Below, in pieces: positions 5,415 to 14,366 of a stretch of 15,343 nucleotides of DNA. The stretch comes from Bordetella parapertussis. GTDB taxonomy: Bacteria; Pseudomonadota; Gammaproteobacteria; Burkholderiales; Burkholderiaceae_C. A program made the translations under genes and the position numbers. Location of the stretch: positions 1-15,343 of the forward strand of contig CAMCTC010000107.1 in NCBI GenBank assembly GCA_945878355.1. The letters are read 5' to 3'. Within the stretch, counting starts at the first letter, position 1. Every line of letters starts with the position of its first letter. The notes under the pieces were generated by a model, which was not told where the DNA came from, made no database searches, and saw only the letters and a list, made by a program, of their open reading frames with translations.

Positions 5415-8176
5415 AGCCGCTTCGCCCCCGCTGCCGGATCGCTGTCGAAGCGAAAGCCGAAACGACCGTCAGCTTGCAGCAACAGCGTGACCGCATCGAA
5501 AGTGTCGGCCATCGCCAGCCGCTCGAGCAACTGGGTGGCTAACTCCGGCAGCACCGATTGGGTCAGGATGAAGTCGACATTGCGCGCACCGCTGTCGACC
5601 TCGGTGCAGCGACCGGTGATCGTGCTGACCACCGCATCGTCCCACAGCAAGCGCGCATGGTGGTTCTCGGCAAATCGCTCGGCCAGCTTGCGCAGCTTCA
5701 ACTCGACGATGCGCCGCACCTGGGCGTCGCCAAGCGGGTAATAAGGCACAAGCACCAGCCGCCCCAGAAATGCCGGGCTGAACTGGCGCAGCAGCGTGGG
5801 CCGCAGCCGCTCGACCAAGGCATGGGCGTCGGGCCGGCGCCCGCCCGCGCAGGCTTCGGTGATGACCTCCTGCGCAGCGTTGGAGGTCAACAGGATCAGC
5901 GTGTTGCTGAAGTCGACCGGCGTGCCTTCGCCGTCCTCCATCGTCCCCTTGTCAAAGACCTGGAAAAACATCTCGAGCACGTCGGGGTGGGCCTTCTCGA
6001 CCTCGTCGAGCAACACCACGCTGTAAGGCCGGCGGCGCACGGCTTCGGTCAGCACGCCGCCGCGTCCATAGCCTACATAGCCCGGCGGCGCGCCTTTCAG
6101 ACTCGAGACCGAATGGGCCTCCTGGAACTCGCTCATGTTGACCGTGACCATATTGCGCTCACCGCCATACAGCAGATCGGCCAGCGCCGCAGCGGTCTCG
6201 GTTTTGCCCACGCCACTGGGGCCCACCAGCATGAACACACCGACAGGTTTGCCGGGATCGTCGAGCTCGGCGCGGAAGGTGCGAACCCGTCGCGCGATGG
6301 TGTCTAGCGCCGCGTCCTGGCCCACCACCCGCTCGGCTAGCGTGTCCTTGAGGTGCAGCACGGTGTGCACCTCGTCGGCCAGCATCCGACCCACCGGAAT
6401 GCCGGTCCAGCCCGAGATGATGTCGGCAACGACACCAGAGTCGACATACACCGGCACCAGCGGATCGTCGTACTGCAGCGCCTCCAGGCCTTTCATCAAG
6501 CGCTGCAACTGGACAGCGGCGCCCTGCGGGTCTGCGCCTTCGCCCTCCTCCAACGCTGTCAGGCCCTCGGCGATGCGCCGACGCAGTGCGACGATCTCGC
6601 CTACCGCTTGACGCTCCTGCGCATGCTGCTCGAGCAATCGACGCTGGCGCTGGCGCTGGTCGTCGAGGTCGGCCCGCAGCGCCGCGCATTCGGCAGCGCG
6701 GTCGATGCCGGTGGCCTGCTCGCGCGTGAGCACCCGCAAGCGGCCTTCGGCGGTGTCGATGCTGCGGGCCAGGTTCTCTAGCGGCTCGGGCAGGCCGCTC
6801 TGGCCCACTGCCACTCTGGCGCATGCGGTGTCGAGCACCGAGATCGCCTTGTCGGGCAACTGCCTGCCGGTGACATAGCGGTGCGACAACCGCACCGCAT
6901 CCCGCACGGCCTCGTCGAGGATCTCGACACCGTGGTGGCGCTCAAGCGTGGCCACCATGCCGCGCAGCATGTCGACAGCCACCTCGGGCAAGGGCTCTTC
7001 GACCTTGACGACCTGAAAGCGCCGGGCCAGCGCCGGGTCGCGTTCGACATAGCGCTTGTATTCGGCCCAGGTGGTCGCGGCGATCGTTCGAAGCTCACCG
7101 CGAGCCAAGGCCGGCTTGAGCAGGTTGGCGGCGTCGCCCTGGCCTTCGGCGCCGCCCGCGCCAATCAGCTGGTGGGCTTCGTCGATGAACAGGATCACCG
7201 GCGTCGGTGAGGACTTGACCTCGGCGATCACCGACTTGAGTCGGTTCTCGAACTCACCCTTGACGCCCGCGCCGGCCTGCAGCAGCGCCAGGTCGAGTGC
7301 ACGGACCGACACCCCGCGCAAGGCCGGCGGCACGTCGCCCTGCACCACCCGCTGCGCGAAACCCTCGACCACCGCGGTCTTGCCGACGCCGGCCTCGCCG
7401 GTGAGGATGGGGTTGTTCTGACGCCGGCGCAACAGCACGTCGACGATCTGGCGAATCTCGCTGTCGCGGCCGCGGATCGGATCGATCTTGCCCTCCCGCG
7501 CCTGCGCGGTGAGGTCGACGGTGAATTGGTCTAGCGAAGGCGTTGTCGAGCGCAGGCCTCGCCCGACGCCCAGTGAAGGCATCGCCACTGGCGGCGCCGT
7601 GCTCTGGGCAGGCGAGCTGTCGCCAGCCGCAGGCGGGCCAACGGCTGCGCTTACACCACCGACACCCCCGACGCCCACGGCACGCGCCGCGCCGCCGGCA
7701 TCCTCGGCCGACGCCGCCAGCAGCGTGGGCAGATGCTCGCGCAGCGCGCCGCGCGGAATCTGCAGCAACAGCGGCGCGGTGTCGATGAGTTGGCCGCGCA
7801 GGCTGTCAACCTCGAGCAAGGCCAGCAGCAAGGTGCCCGAGCGGATCTGCTGCTCGCCCAGCAGCATCGAGCTCAACAGCCAGGCTTCCTGGAACAGCGG
7901 TTGGAACTGCGGCGACAAGGCCGGTGTGCGGCCGTTGCCGCGCTTGAACTGGTCAAGACTGGCTTGCAGCTGGATCAGCAGCGCATCGCGCGGCAATGCG
8001 AACTGCGCCAGCACCAGCGACACATCGGGCGCCGGCGCCTCGATCAGCTGCATCAGCAGGTGTTCGACATCGACGCTGAAATGGGTCTGGCGCACGCACA
8101 GTTCGGCGGCCTGCGTCATCGCGTGCTTGCAAGCCGGGTTCAGCCGGGCCAGCAATGTGCGGATGTCGATGTCCAT
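5411..8176 (-). CDS. clpV: T6SS ATPase ClpV (TssH)
   Basis: 921-residue ClpB/Hsp100 AAA+ ATPase that pulls TssC out of contracted sheaths and recycles them in the cytoplasm. The N-domain (1-150) precedes a Gly/Ala/Pro/Val-rich linker (about 157-200). The first AAA+ module has Walker A GEAGVGKT (260-267) and Walker B VILFIDEAH (327-335). A coiled-coil middle region (about 470-545) is rich in Arg, Gln and Glu. The second module has Walker A GPSGVGKT (652-659), Walker B VVLLDE (720-725) and a sensor-like LTSNA (763-767). All key residues are intact and length is typical. ATG at 8176 lies 26 bp after the tssG stop with a poor ribosome site, so coupling to upstream translation is likely. The stop overlaps the vgrG GTG start by 4 bp. 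Housekeeping ClpB is ruled out by the context and the ClpV-type N-domain. Confidence 0.96.
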   Translation of the reverse strand: MDIDIRTLLARLNPACKHAMTQAAELCVRQTHFSVDVEHLLMQLIEAPAPDVSLVLAQFALPRDALLIQLQASLDQFKRGNGRTPALSPQFQPLFQEAWLLSSMLLGEQQIRSGTLLLALLEVDSLRGQLIDTAPLLLQIPRGALREHLPTLLAASAEDAGGAARAVGVGGVGGVSAAVGPPAAGDSSPAQSTAPPVAMPSLGVGRGLRSTTPSLDQFTVDLTAQAREGKIDPIRGRDSEIRQIVDVLLRRRQNNPILTGEAGVGKTAVVEGFAQRVVQGDVPPALRGVSVRALDLALLQAGAGVKGEFENRLKSVIAEVKSSPTPVILFIDEAHQLIGAGGAEGQGDAANLLKPALARGELRTIAATTWAEYKRYVERDPALARRFQVVKVEEPLPEVAVDMLRGMVATLERHHGVEILDEAVRDAVRLSHRYVTGRQLPDKAISVLDTACARVAVGQSGLPEPLENLARSIDTAEGRLRVLTREQATGIDRAAECAALRADLDDQRQRQRRLLEQHAQERQAVGEIVALRRRIAEGLTALEEGEGADPQGAAVQLQRLMKGLEALQYDDPLVPVYVDSGVVADIISGWTGIPVGRMLADEVHTVLHLKDTLAERVVGQDAALDTIARRVRTFRAELDDPGKPVGVFMLVGPSGVGKTETAAALADLLYGGERNMVTVNMSEFQEAHSVSSLKGAPPGYVGYGRGGVLTEAVRRRPYSVVLLDEVEKAHPDVLEMFFQVFDKGTMEDGEGTPVDFSNTLILLTSNAAQEVITEACAGGRRPDAHALVERLRPTLLRQFSPAFLGRLVLVPYYPLGDAQVRRIVELKLRKLAERFAENHHARLLWDDAVVSTITGRCTEVDSGARNVDFILTQSVLPELATQLLERLAMADTFDAVTLLLQADGRFGFRFDSDPAAGAKRL

Positions 8177-8202
8177 GGTGGCGGTGACTCAGCAGCCGGC
8201 GC

Positions 8203-9222
8203 TCAGGCCGGCGCCACAGCGCGCGGGTGCAAAGGCTGGCGCTCAGACGGGTGAGACGTGCTGCCAAGCTGCAGCCGGATCGACGGCAGCGCGCGCTTTT
8301 CGCCGCGGCCCAGGCCAGGACGCAGCCAGCTGGTCCAGCCCAGCCTGGCAGCGCCCAAGCGCGGCAAAGCCTGGGCCGGGCAAGGCTCTGGCTGCAGTTC
8401 CAGCGACAGCTGCAACTCGCTAGGCACATGCCGGCCGACCAACCAGCGCAGACGGGCCAGGTCGGCGCCACCGGGCAACAGACCCGGCAAGGCCGGCTGC
8501 GGCAACGGACCCAGCGCCAGCGAGATCCCGGCCGCAGCATCCCAGACCCGACGGCCAAGCATCGCGTTCTCACCCAAGACGGCGCCTCGCCCTAGCAAGG
8601 GCGTGTCGACCTCGGCCAAGGGTTGCCAGCCGCCGACGAACTGTCGACCTCGAACCACCCAGCCCAGGCTGTCGCGCAACAGGTTTTCGAGGTTGGCCAT
8701 CGATCGGGGCGCCGCACCCAACAAGGCCGCGTGACGCAGCCACAGACCTTGGCCAGCCTGGTCGCAAAGGCCTTCGCGATGGCCCAAGCCTGCGAGTGCG
8801 TCGATGGCACGCGCAAGCGGCAGCCCGCCAGCGTCGCCAGCCGACAGCGCCGGGTGATGCTTCTTGCGGGCGCGGTACAGAAACGACAGAAAACGGTGGT
8901 GGAAGATATCCAGAAAATCAAGGCCCGCGCTGTCGCGCACCCAGCGTCTGGCCAGCAATTGCTCGGTCACCGGCATCGGCAACGGCCCATGCGCACCGGC
9001 CAGCGCCAACACCGGCGTGCGCAGCGTCCAGGACTGGCCTGCGCCACCAGCAGGCGCCTGCACCTCGGCAATGTCGCTGGCCGGGAACGCCAGCGACACC
9101 TGCGCGCCCATTCGAGGCAACTGGCCCTGTTGCAGCTCGATCAGGCGGATCGCCTGGAACAGGTCGAAGGACTGGGGCGAGGCCAACAGTTTGGCCAGTC
9201 GCGGCGACAGCGCGCGGCTCAT
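8203..9222 (-). CDS. tssG: T6SS baseplate protein TssG
   Basis: 339-residue baseplate wedge subunit (VasB/ImpH, DUF1305). TssG joins TssF and TssE in the complex that recruits VgrG and starts sheath assembly. The N-terminus SFDLFQAIRLIE (17-28) and the central DFLDIFHHRFLSFLYRARKKH (from about 105) match the family. I placed the start at ATG 9222 because it overlaps the tssF stop as ATGA and gives the typical N-terminus; the frame is open further upstream, but that part lies inside tssF. A 26-bp gap separates the stop from clpV. The C-terminus is Pro/Arg-rich and unremarkable. Length is normal for the family. Confidence 0.93.
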   Translation of the reverse strand: MSRALSPRLAKLLASPQSFDLFQAIRLIELQQGQLPRMGAQVSLAFPASDIAEVQAPAGGAGQSWTLRTPVLALAGAHGPLPMPVTEQLLARRWVRDSAGLDFLDIFHHRFLSFLYRARKKHHPALSAGDAGGLPLARAIDALAGLGHREGLCDQAGQGLWLRHAALLGAAPRSMANLENLLRDSLGWVVRGRQFVGGWQPLAEVDTPLLGRGAVLGENAMLGRRVWDAAAGISLALGPLPQPALPGLLPGGADLARLRWLVGRHVPSELQLSLELQPEPCPAQALPRLGAARLGWTSWLRPGLGRGEKRALPSIRLQLGSTSHPSERQPLHPRAVAPA

Positions 9223-11063
9223 GCCAGCACCTGCCTGCCGGCGATCGCTGGCCATTGCCGCAACAGCCCGGCGTCGTCCACTGCCGACAGCCGAACAAAG
9301 GAATTGACCGTCGTGTAGAGCGCCAGGAATCGCGCCAACACAGCGGACAACAGCAACGCCGAGCCGCCGACAAAGGCCTCGGTGTCGAGCGTCAACTGCA
9401 CATCGGTCCCGCGGCACCAACCGCGCCAAGCATCAGGTCCCAACCTGGCCGTGGCCGGCTTGGCCACCAGGCTGCGCAAACCGCGAAGCTGCGCTGCGTC
9501 GCCGTCGTCACCGCCAGCCATCAGGCCCAGCATGTGTCGCAAGGCTGCGGCGCTGTCGGTACGGTGGGCGCCATCCTCATCATCGACCGGGTCCGCCGAC
9601 GCGCCTAGCAGCGACTGATGGTTCAACCGCAACAAGCTCACCAAACGCCACAACGTGTCGGCCGCCACTGCTGCTGCGCGCTGCGGCGAGGGTTGGTCCA
9701 AGCAACGCACGGTCAGGCCCGAGGCCAGGCCCTCGGCAGCCATGCGCGCACCGGCCGGGATCTGCGCCGCAAGGCCGCGGTTGGTGCACAGCAGCTGGGC
9801 GTAGACCACCGGCTCGGTCATCACCGCCCGGCGGGCTCCAGACTGACCCAGCGCTGCGGGTCCGACCAGCGCTGGGCCCATCGCCGAGTCGACAAAAGAC
9901 AGCCAGAGATCGCTGCCCGACAGGTCAGCCCTGAGACAGGCGTCTCGCCTGCCCCACCAGAACGCCGTGCGGCCATCGGCGGCCTGCTGAGGTGTCAGCG
10001 CGGTAAAAGCCGGCACCTGGACAGCACGCTGGACATCTGGGTCCGAAGCGGTCACCGACAACACCGAATGGACTTCGGTGCTGAGCTCATGCTGACGGTC
10101 GGCCACCAGCAGGTATTCGGGTCGGCGGCCATCAACCACCACCGGTTCGCTGGTGCGGGGAAACAGGTTGACCACCGGCACGCAACCCAGCGCCAGATTG
10201 CTGGCGTCAAGCCCGCGCAAGGCGCTGACCGGACGGTTCAGCGTCAGGCACAGTTCGAAGCGGCTGCCACGGCCCAGTCGCCCGGCCAGACCGCTGATCT
10301 CGAAAAAGTGAAACTTGCGCGGAAACGCGAAATACTCCTGCAGCAAACCGTAAGCAGCCTGGGCTTGCGGCGGGTTGGGCAGCACGGCCTCGCCGTCGTC
10401 AAAGCCGACCTCGCGCCAGGCACTGCGAGGCAGCGCATGGTGTCGTCCATCGCCGCCGACCAAGTGCAGGCTCGCCACACCCGAGGCCAGCAAGTCATAC
10501 AGCGGCATCGTGCGCATCCAGTCGCCCTGAAGGTGCAGGCGCAAGCGATCGACTTCGAGCTCCTCCAGGCTGCTGCCGTCCAGACATTCGAAGCTCAGCC
10601 GCAGCAGACGACCGTCGTCGATTTGAACCTGCGACGGCCGGATCGGCCACAGCGTGGTGTCCCAGGCCGTTCGCATACGGCACAGATCGCCCCCCGGCGT
10701 ACGGACCTGCAACACGGTGTGTTTCGGTACCCGCAGGCCCGAGGTGACCTTGCCCTGCGTCAGGTCAAGGCCGAACTGCGCCACCGACATCGACGGCACC
10801 GGTTGGGTCAACGACGGACACAGGCTGTCAAGCAACGCGGCGGTGATCTGCGGAAACTCGCGATCCAGCGCACGGTGCACCCGCGCACCGATGAAAGCGA
10901 CCGATTCGATCAGGTGCTCGGTCTGTGGGTCCGGCGACTCGCCGCCGTCCAGGCGCAAGCGTGCCGCCACCTTGGGATAGCGCTGCGAGAAGTCAGCGCC
11001 CTGCTCGCGCAGGTAAACCAACTCTCGCTTGAAGTATTCGATCAGGTCGTCGGCGATCTGCAT
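9219..11063 (-). CDS. tssF: T6SS baseplate protein TssF
   Basis: 614-residue baseplate wedge subunit (VasA/ImpG, DUF879). The N-terminal signature is complete: YFKRELVYLREQGADFSQRY (9-28), a following YPKVAARL, DPQTEHLIESVAF (45-57) and LDREFPQITAALLDSLCPSL (66-85). TssF binds TssG and forms the inner baseplate around VgrG. It starts 5 bp after the tssE stop; an AGGTAG sequence overlapping that stop can act as its ribosome site. Its own stop overlaps the tssG start as ATGA. Length and motif order are usual and no frameshift is seen. The order tssE-tssF-tssG is the common conserved one. Confidence 0.95.
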   Translation of the reverse strand: MQIADDLIEYFKRELVYLREQGADFSQRYPKVAARLRLDGGESPDPQTEHLIESVAFIGARVHRALDREFPQITAALLDSLCPSLTQPVPSMSVAQFGLDLTQGKVTSGLRVPKHTVLQVRTPGGDLCRMRTAWDTTLWPIRPSQVQIDDGRLLRLSFECLDGSSLEELEVDRLRLHLQGDWMRTMPLYDLLASGVASLHLVGGDGRHHALPRSAWREVGFDDGEAVLPNPPQAQAAYGLLQEYFAFPRKFHFFEISGLAGRLGRGSRFELCLTLNRPVSALRGLDASNLALGCVPVVNLFPRTSEPVVVDGRRPEYLLVADRQHELSTEVHSVLSVTASDPDVQRAVQVPAFTALTPQQAADGRTAFWWGRRDACLRADLSGSDLWLSFVDSAMGPALVGPAALGQSGARRAVMTEPVVYAQLLCTNRGLAAQIPAGARMAAEGLASGLTVRCLDQPSPQRAAAVAADTLWRLVSLLRLNHQSLLGASADPVDDEDGAHRTDSAAALRHMLGLMAGGDDGDAAQLRGLRSLVAKPATARLGPDAWRGWCRGTDVQLTLDTEAFVGGSALLLSAVLARFLALYTTVNSFVRLSAVDDAGLLRQWPAIAGRQVLA

Positions 11064-11068
11064 CGACG

Positions 11069-11518
11069 CTACCTGGCGCTCGATCCACCAGCGGCCACAT
11101 CGGTGTCGAACTGCACCCGTCGCAGCGTTTGCCCGAGCAGCACCGCTGCAGTGATACGCAAGAACACACCGTCGCGCGCGCCGACCTGTGGCGCCACCTC
11201 AAGTTGCAGGTGCAGCAAGCGTGGCTCGAAGCTGGCGATCGCCTTGGCCACCACCGACTGCACCAGCGCGAGGTCGGTGATCGACCGTGCCGACATCGCG
11301 CTCAAATCGGGCACACCGTAGTCCAGCACCGTCAGCTTGTCGGCCAAGAAGGCCGCGACGGTACAGCGCGAGCGGGTGTTGAGCAACAGGCCCAGCTCGC
11401 GCGCGATCGATCGGTGCAGCCCCGCCGCATCGAGCAGCCCACCGCCTGACGGCAGCGACGCGACACCGCACAGCCGGTCGAACAACGGCGACGTGGCAGC
11501 GGCAGCGAGTCCGGACAT
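11069..11518 (-). CDS. tssE: T6SS baseplate protein TssE (gp25-like)
   Basis: 149-residue homologue of phage T4 gp25, the baseplate protein from which sheath polymerisation begins. Key motifs are SIARELGLLLNTRS (37-50), matching the ExxxLLNTR core of gp25 proteins, and LDYGVPDLS (65-73), matching the DYGLPD motif. The body ends with the beta-rich RLLHLQLEVAPQVG stretch. I chose ATG at 11518; the same frame has an in-frame TTG at 11530 adding four residues, but neither has a clear ribosome site. It lies 40 bp after the hcp stop and 5 bp before tssF. Confidence 0.92.
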   Translation of the reverse strand: MSGLAAAATSPLFDRLCGVASLPSGGGLLDAAGLHRSIARELGLLLNTRSRCTVAAFLADKLTVLDYGVPDLSAMSARSITDLALVQSVVAKAIASFEPRLLHLQLEVAPQVGARDGVFLRITAAVLLGQTLRRVQFDTDVAAGGSSAR

Positions 11519-11558
11519 GGCGGGCGGCAATCAGCGCGGGGCGTGCAGTTCAGCAGCG

Positions 11559-12041
11559 TTACTTGGCGATGTTCAGTGCCAGGTCCCAGCCGAACGGTGC
11601 ATCACCCTTCTTCGTGGAGTCCTTGTTCTGCTGCGTGAACGCGGTGGTGATCCAGGTGTAGTTGATCGAGAACGAATCGCTGGGAATGCCGCCACCACCC
11701 GAGGTGTTGATCGACGAGATCATCGCGTCGCCCAACACCATCTCCATCACCGACATGAACTTGCCATCTTCATTGCGGCCATAGTGAATTTTGGCTTCGC
11801 CGAGTTTCTTGCCCGCGGCGCAGGCTGCGTACAAAAGCGGCGTCGCCAGAGATGTCATCTTGGAAAAGCTCATCTCCGAGAACACCGGTCGGCCTGCGGT
11901 GCGCTCTTTGTTGGCACGGTCGTGCTGCATCGGCAGCGACACGCCGTGGCTGTAGGACAGCAAGATGATCTGGTCGGTATGGCTCTTCAGATCGCTGTTG
12001 CCTTTGATGCCGGTGATTTCTAGCAGTAGAACGTCAGCCAT
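11559..12041 (-). CDS. hcp: T6SS tube protein Hcp (TssD)
   Basis: 160-residue Hcp, which forms hexameric rings that stack into the inner tube, is secreted, and carries small effectors in its lumen. Family features are MADVLLLEITGIKGNS (1-16), the His/Ser-rich loop SYSHGVSLPM (29-38), FSKMTSLATPLLYAACAAG (60-78) and the C-terminal SINYTWITTAFTQ (123-135). No C-terminal toxin extension is present. It has the best ribosome site of the operon, AAGGAG 7 nt before the ATG. It is separated from tssC by 78 bp with a GC hairpin. Both fit a need for much more Hcp than baseplate protein; that link is inference. Confidence 0.96.
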   Translation of the reverse strand: MADVLLLEITGIKGNSDLKSHTDQIILLSYSHGVSLPMQHDRANKERTAGRPVFSEMSFSKMTSLATPLLYAACAAGKKLGEAKIHYGRNEDGKFMSVMEMVLGDAMISSINTSGGGGIPSDSFSINYTWITTAFTQQNKDSTKKGDAPFGWDLALNIAK

Positions 12042-12048
12042 TTGCTAA

Positions 12049-12054
12049 CTCCTT
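12049..12054 (-). promoter_or_regulatory. Strong ribosome binding site of hcp
   Basis: AAGGAG on the minus strand lies 7 nt before the hcp ATG, a near-ideal sequence and distance. Most other genes here have weak sites or rely on overlap coupling. Confidence 0.75.
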
Positions 12055-12069
12055 GAGTGAGTGTTGAAC

Positions 12070-12085
12070 GGGCCGCAAGCGGCCC
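12070..12085 (-). terminator. GC hairpin between tssC and hcp (weak terminator or processing stem)
   Basis: Perfect inverted repeat GGGCCGC, 2-nt spacer, GCGGCCC (or a 6-bp stem with a 4-base loop). It lies 34 bp after the tssC stop and 28 bp before the hcp start. No T-run follows on the minus strand, so it is not a classical terminator. It could attenuate readthrough or protect the 5' end of a processed hcp mRNA. Confidence 0.4.
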
Positions 12086-12119
12086 GGGTTTCGTCAGTCA
12101 GATCAGTGGTTCAGCGCCA

Positions 12120-13613
12120 TCAAGCGCTGGGCGCCGGCAGCGAGGCCACCAGGCGGATCGATGCAGTCATCTCTTCCATCTGAAAATGCGGCCGCAGGAA
12201 GACTGTGGCCTGGTAGGCGCCAGGCTTGCCAGGCACTTCGGTCACGTCGACCCGGCCTTCGGCCAGCGGCAAACGCGCCTTGGTGGCCTGCGGCGCATCG
12301 TCGGCCAGCAACACATAGTCGGCCAGCCAGTTGTTGAGGTAAGCCTCGATCGCACCGCGGGTCTGGAAGCTGCCAATCTTGTCGCGCATCATCACCTTGA
12401 TGTAGTGCGCGAAACGCGAAGCCGCCATCACGTAGGGCAGTCGTGCCGACAGCGCAGCGTTGGCGTTGGCGTTGTCCTTGTTGTAAACCTTGGGCTTGTT
12501 GACGGTCTGGCCGCCGAAGAAGGCCGCGAAGTTCGACCCCTTCGAATTGACCAGCGTGATGAAGCCCAGATCATTGAGCTCTTTCTCGCGACGATCGGTG
12601 ATGGTCACCTCGGTCGGGCACTTCAGCAAGATGTCGCCGTCTTCGGTCTTGAAGGCATGGGCTGTCATGCCCTCGACCTTGCCGCCGCCTTCGACGCCAC
12701 GGATCGCGGTGGTCCAGCCGTACTGGGCGAACGCAGAAGTGATGCGAAGGCCCAGTTGGTAGGCCGCATTGCCCCACAGATAGTTGTTGTGGTTGGTGCC
12801 GTCGACATCTTCTTCGAAGCGGAAGTTTTCGACTGGAATCGTCTTCTCACCGTAGGGCAGCCGTGCAGCATAGCGCGGCAGCACCAACGCGACATAGCGC
12901 GAATCCTCGCTGTCGCGGAAACCGCGCCAGGTGGCGAGTTCGGCGCTTTCGAAGATCTTCGACAGGTCACGCGGCGTACCCAGTTCGGTGAACGACACCA
13001 TGTCGAACATCGAAGGCGCTGCGGAGGCGATGAAAGGCGCATGCGCTGCTGCAGCGACCTTGGAGATGCGCTCAAGCAAGGCCATGTCTTGAGGATGACG
13101 ACCGAATTCGTAGTCGCCGATCAGTACCGAATAAGGGTGGCCACCGAAGGTGCCGTACTCTTCTTCATAGATCTTCTTGAACAGCACGCTCATGTCGTGG
13201 TCGACAGCGGACTCAAGGTCTTTGAGCAACTCTTTCTTCGTCACGTTGAGCAGACGAAGCTTGAGCCGGGTGCCGGTCTCGCTGCCTTGGACCATGTCGT
13301 GCAGGCCGTGCCAGGAAGCTTCGAGCGCCTGGAACTCGGGGTGGTGCATGATCGCGTTGAGCTGGTCGGACAGGATCCGATCGATCTCGGCAACGCGCTC
13401 GTTGATGGCGGCGACCACACCCTTGTCGGGACTGGTCTTCATGCCTTCATCGAGAATCTGGGTCGCGAGCTGGCCCAGCAGTTTGCGAGCGTAGCTGTTT
13501 TGCGACGGATCGTTCGCCATCTTGCCTTCCTGGACGATTCGGTCCAGCAGGCTAGGTGCTTCGAGGGTGGCGGAGGCGCCGCTTGAGGCGCCGGCTTCGA
13601 GTTCAGTGGACAT
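12120..13613 (-). CDS. tssC: T6SS sheath large subunit TssC
   Basis: 497-residue large sheath protein (VipB/ImpC, DUF877). It forms a heterodimer with TssB; these polymerise into the contractile sheath, and ClpV later removes it. Diagnostic stretches are HPEFQALEASWHGLHDMV (91-108), KDLESAVDHDMSVLFKKIYEEEYGTFGG (from 130), FGRHPQDMALL (170-180), ALVLPRYAARLPYG (243-256) and FGGQTVNKPKVYN (367-379). The start ATG at 13613 has an AGGGA site about 10 nt upstream. It begins 74 bp after the tssB stop. Length is usual and no defect is seen. Confidence 0.97.
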   Translation of the reverse strand: MSTELEAGASSGASATLEAPSLLDRIVQEGKMANDPSQNSYARKLLGQLATQILDEGMKTSPDKGVVAAINERVAEIDRILSDQLNAIMHHPEFQALEASWHGLHDMVQGSETGTRLKLRLLNVTKKELLKDLESAVDHDMSVLFKKIYEEEYGTFGGHPYSVLIGDYEFGRHPQDMALLERISKVAAAAHAPFIASAAPSMFDMVSFTELGTPRDLSKIFESAELATWRGFRDSEDSRYVALVLPRYAARLPYGEKTIPVENFRFEEDVDGTNHNNYLWGNAAYQLGLRITSAFAQYGWTTAIRGVEGGGKVEGMTAHAFKTEDGDILLKCPTEVTITDRREKELNDLGFITLVNSKGSNFAAFFGGQTVNKPKVYNKDNANANAALSARLPYVMAASRFAHYIKVMMRDKIGSFQTRGAIEAYLNNWLADYVLLADDAPQATKARLPLAEGRVDVTEVPGKPGAYQATVFLRPHFQMEEMTASIRLVASLPAPSA

Positions 13614-13687
13614 GGGAGATGGTCCCTTTCGCGGTGTGCGTGAGTGGGGTCTGGTTCAGATCAGGCGCTTGCATGACAGCGTCGGGC

Positions 13688-14179
13688 TCAGGCCGCCGCA
13701 GATCCACGCAGTGCCTGCAGGTCATCAGTGCTGTTGACGATGTTCTCGAGCAGCGCGTCGAGTTCATCGTTGCCGTCGAGCTTGGCCAGCAAGTCGCGCA
13801 GTTGCTGCCTCGCCTCGAGCAGGCGCGCCAGTCGCGGCACTTGGCTGACGATGGCCTCAGGGTGGAAATGGTCGAATTCGGTGAAATTCAACTCCACCTT
13901 CAGGTTGCCCTCTCCCTTGAGCGTGTCGGGCACCGACATGTCGAGCCTGGGCGCAATCTTGGCCATGATCTCATTGAAGTTGTCGCGGTCGATCTCGACG
14001 AAGCGGCGCTCTTTGAGCTTGGCTGGCGGATTCAAGGGCTTGCCCGAGAGGTCGGCCATCAGGCCCACCACCAGCGGCAATTCCTTCTTTTCGACGGCGT
14101 CACCGATCTCCACGTCATAGGTGATCTGAACCCGGGGTGGGCGATTGCGGCCAACCCATTTCTGCAAGCTGTCTGACAT
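13688..14179 (-). CDS. tssB: T6SS sheath small subunit TssB
   Basis: Small sheath protein (VipA/ImpB, DUF770), 163 residues from the chosen start. It pairs with TssC to build the contractile sheath. The N-terminus is SDSLQKWVGRNRPPRVQITY, followed by DVEIGDAVEKKELPLVVGLMADLSG, the family signature; then RRFVEIDRDNFNEIM (62-76) and a C-terminal helix rich in Leu, Arg and Gln. Three ATGs are stacked (14185, 14182, 14179) directly behind AAAGGA. The first has zero spacing and the third 6 nt, so I placed the start at 14179. It is the first recognised T6SS gene of the run and lies after an AT-richer leader. Confidence 0.96.
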   Translation of the reverse strand: MSDSLQKWVGRNRPPRVQITYDVEIGDAVEKKELPLVVGLMADLSGKPLNPPAKLKERRFVEIDRDNFNEIMAKIAPRLDMSVPDTLKGEGNLKVELNFTEFDHFHPEAIVSQVPRLARLLEARQQLRDLLAKLDGNDELDALLENIVNSTDDLQALRGSAAA

Positions 14180-14181
14180 CA

Positions 14182-14358
14182 TCATTCCTTTCGCTCAGTT
14201 GACTCGGGCATGGGCTGCACACCCTGATGCGGCTGCCTGTGTTCTCGACACGGGCCGGCAGCGCGGCAAAAGCCCGTGATGTTGACGACCAACCGCGGCG
14301 GCTGATTGCTGCCACGGCCGAACTCATTCGCACTTCGTAATCCAACGCCAATGTTCAT
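14182..14358 (-). CDS. Possible small ORF coupled to tssB (doubtful)
   Basis: ATG at 14358 opens a 58-codon frame (begins MNIGVGLRSANEFG, ends PESTERKE) whose TGA overlaps the first of the tssB ATGs. No known motif, signal or membrane helix is visible, and third-base GC is lower than in the neighbours. The ribosome site is weak (GTGAG). The overlap could be chance; a competing frame over the same bases opens with TTG at 14351. Confidence 0.2.
   Translation of the reverse strand: MNIGVGLRSANEFGRGSNQPPRLVVNITGFCRAAGPCREHRQPHQGVQPMPESTERKE
14186..14191 (-). promoter_or_regulatory. Ribosome binding site deciding the tssB start
   Basis: AAAGGA on the minus strand touches the first of three tandem ATG codons. 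Normal spacing (6 nt) is reached only for the third ATG at 14179. Confidence 0.6.
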
Positions 14359-14366
14359 GGCTCACG

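Noticed and set aside
4734..5741. 335-codon plus-strand frame spanning the vgrG/clpV junction
   Set aside because: It crosses two well-supported genes on the other strand and has composition typical of an antisense shadow.
9223..9429. Upstream extension of the tssG frame by 69 codons
   Set aside because: It lies within tssF and has no TssG-like sequence. The ATG at 9222 overlaps the tssF stop and gives the normal N-terminus.
12057..13586. 509-codon plus-strand frame antisense to tssC
   Set aside because: Long antisense frames are expected opposite GC-rich genes. The tssC protein matches its family along its whole length.
14115..14351. 78-codon minus-strand frame overlapping the start of tssB
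   Set aside because: It starts with TTG without a good ribosome site and runs into tssB in another frame; no motif is visible.
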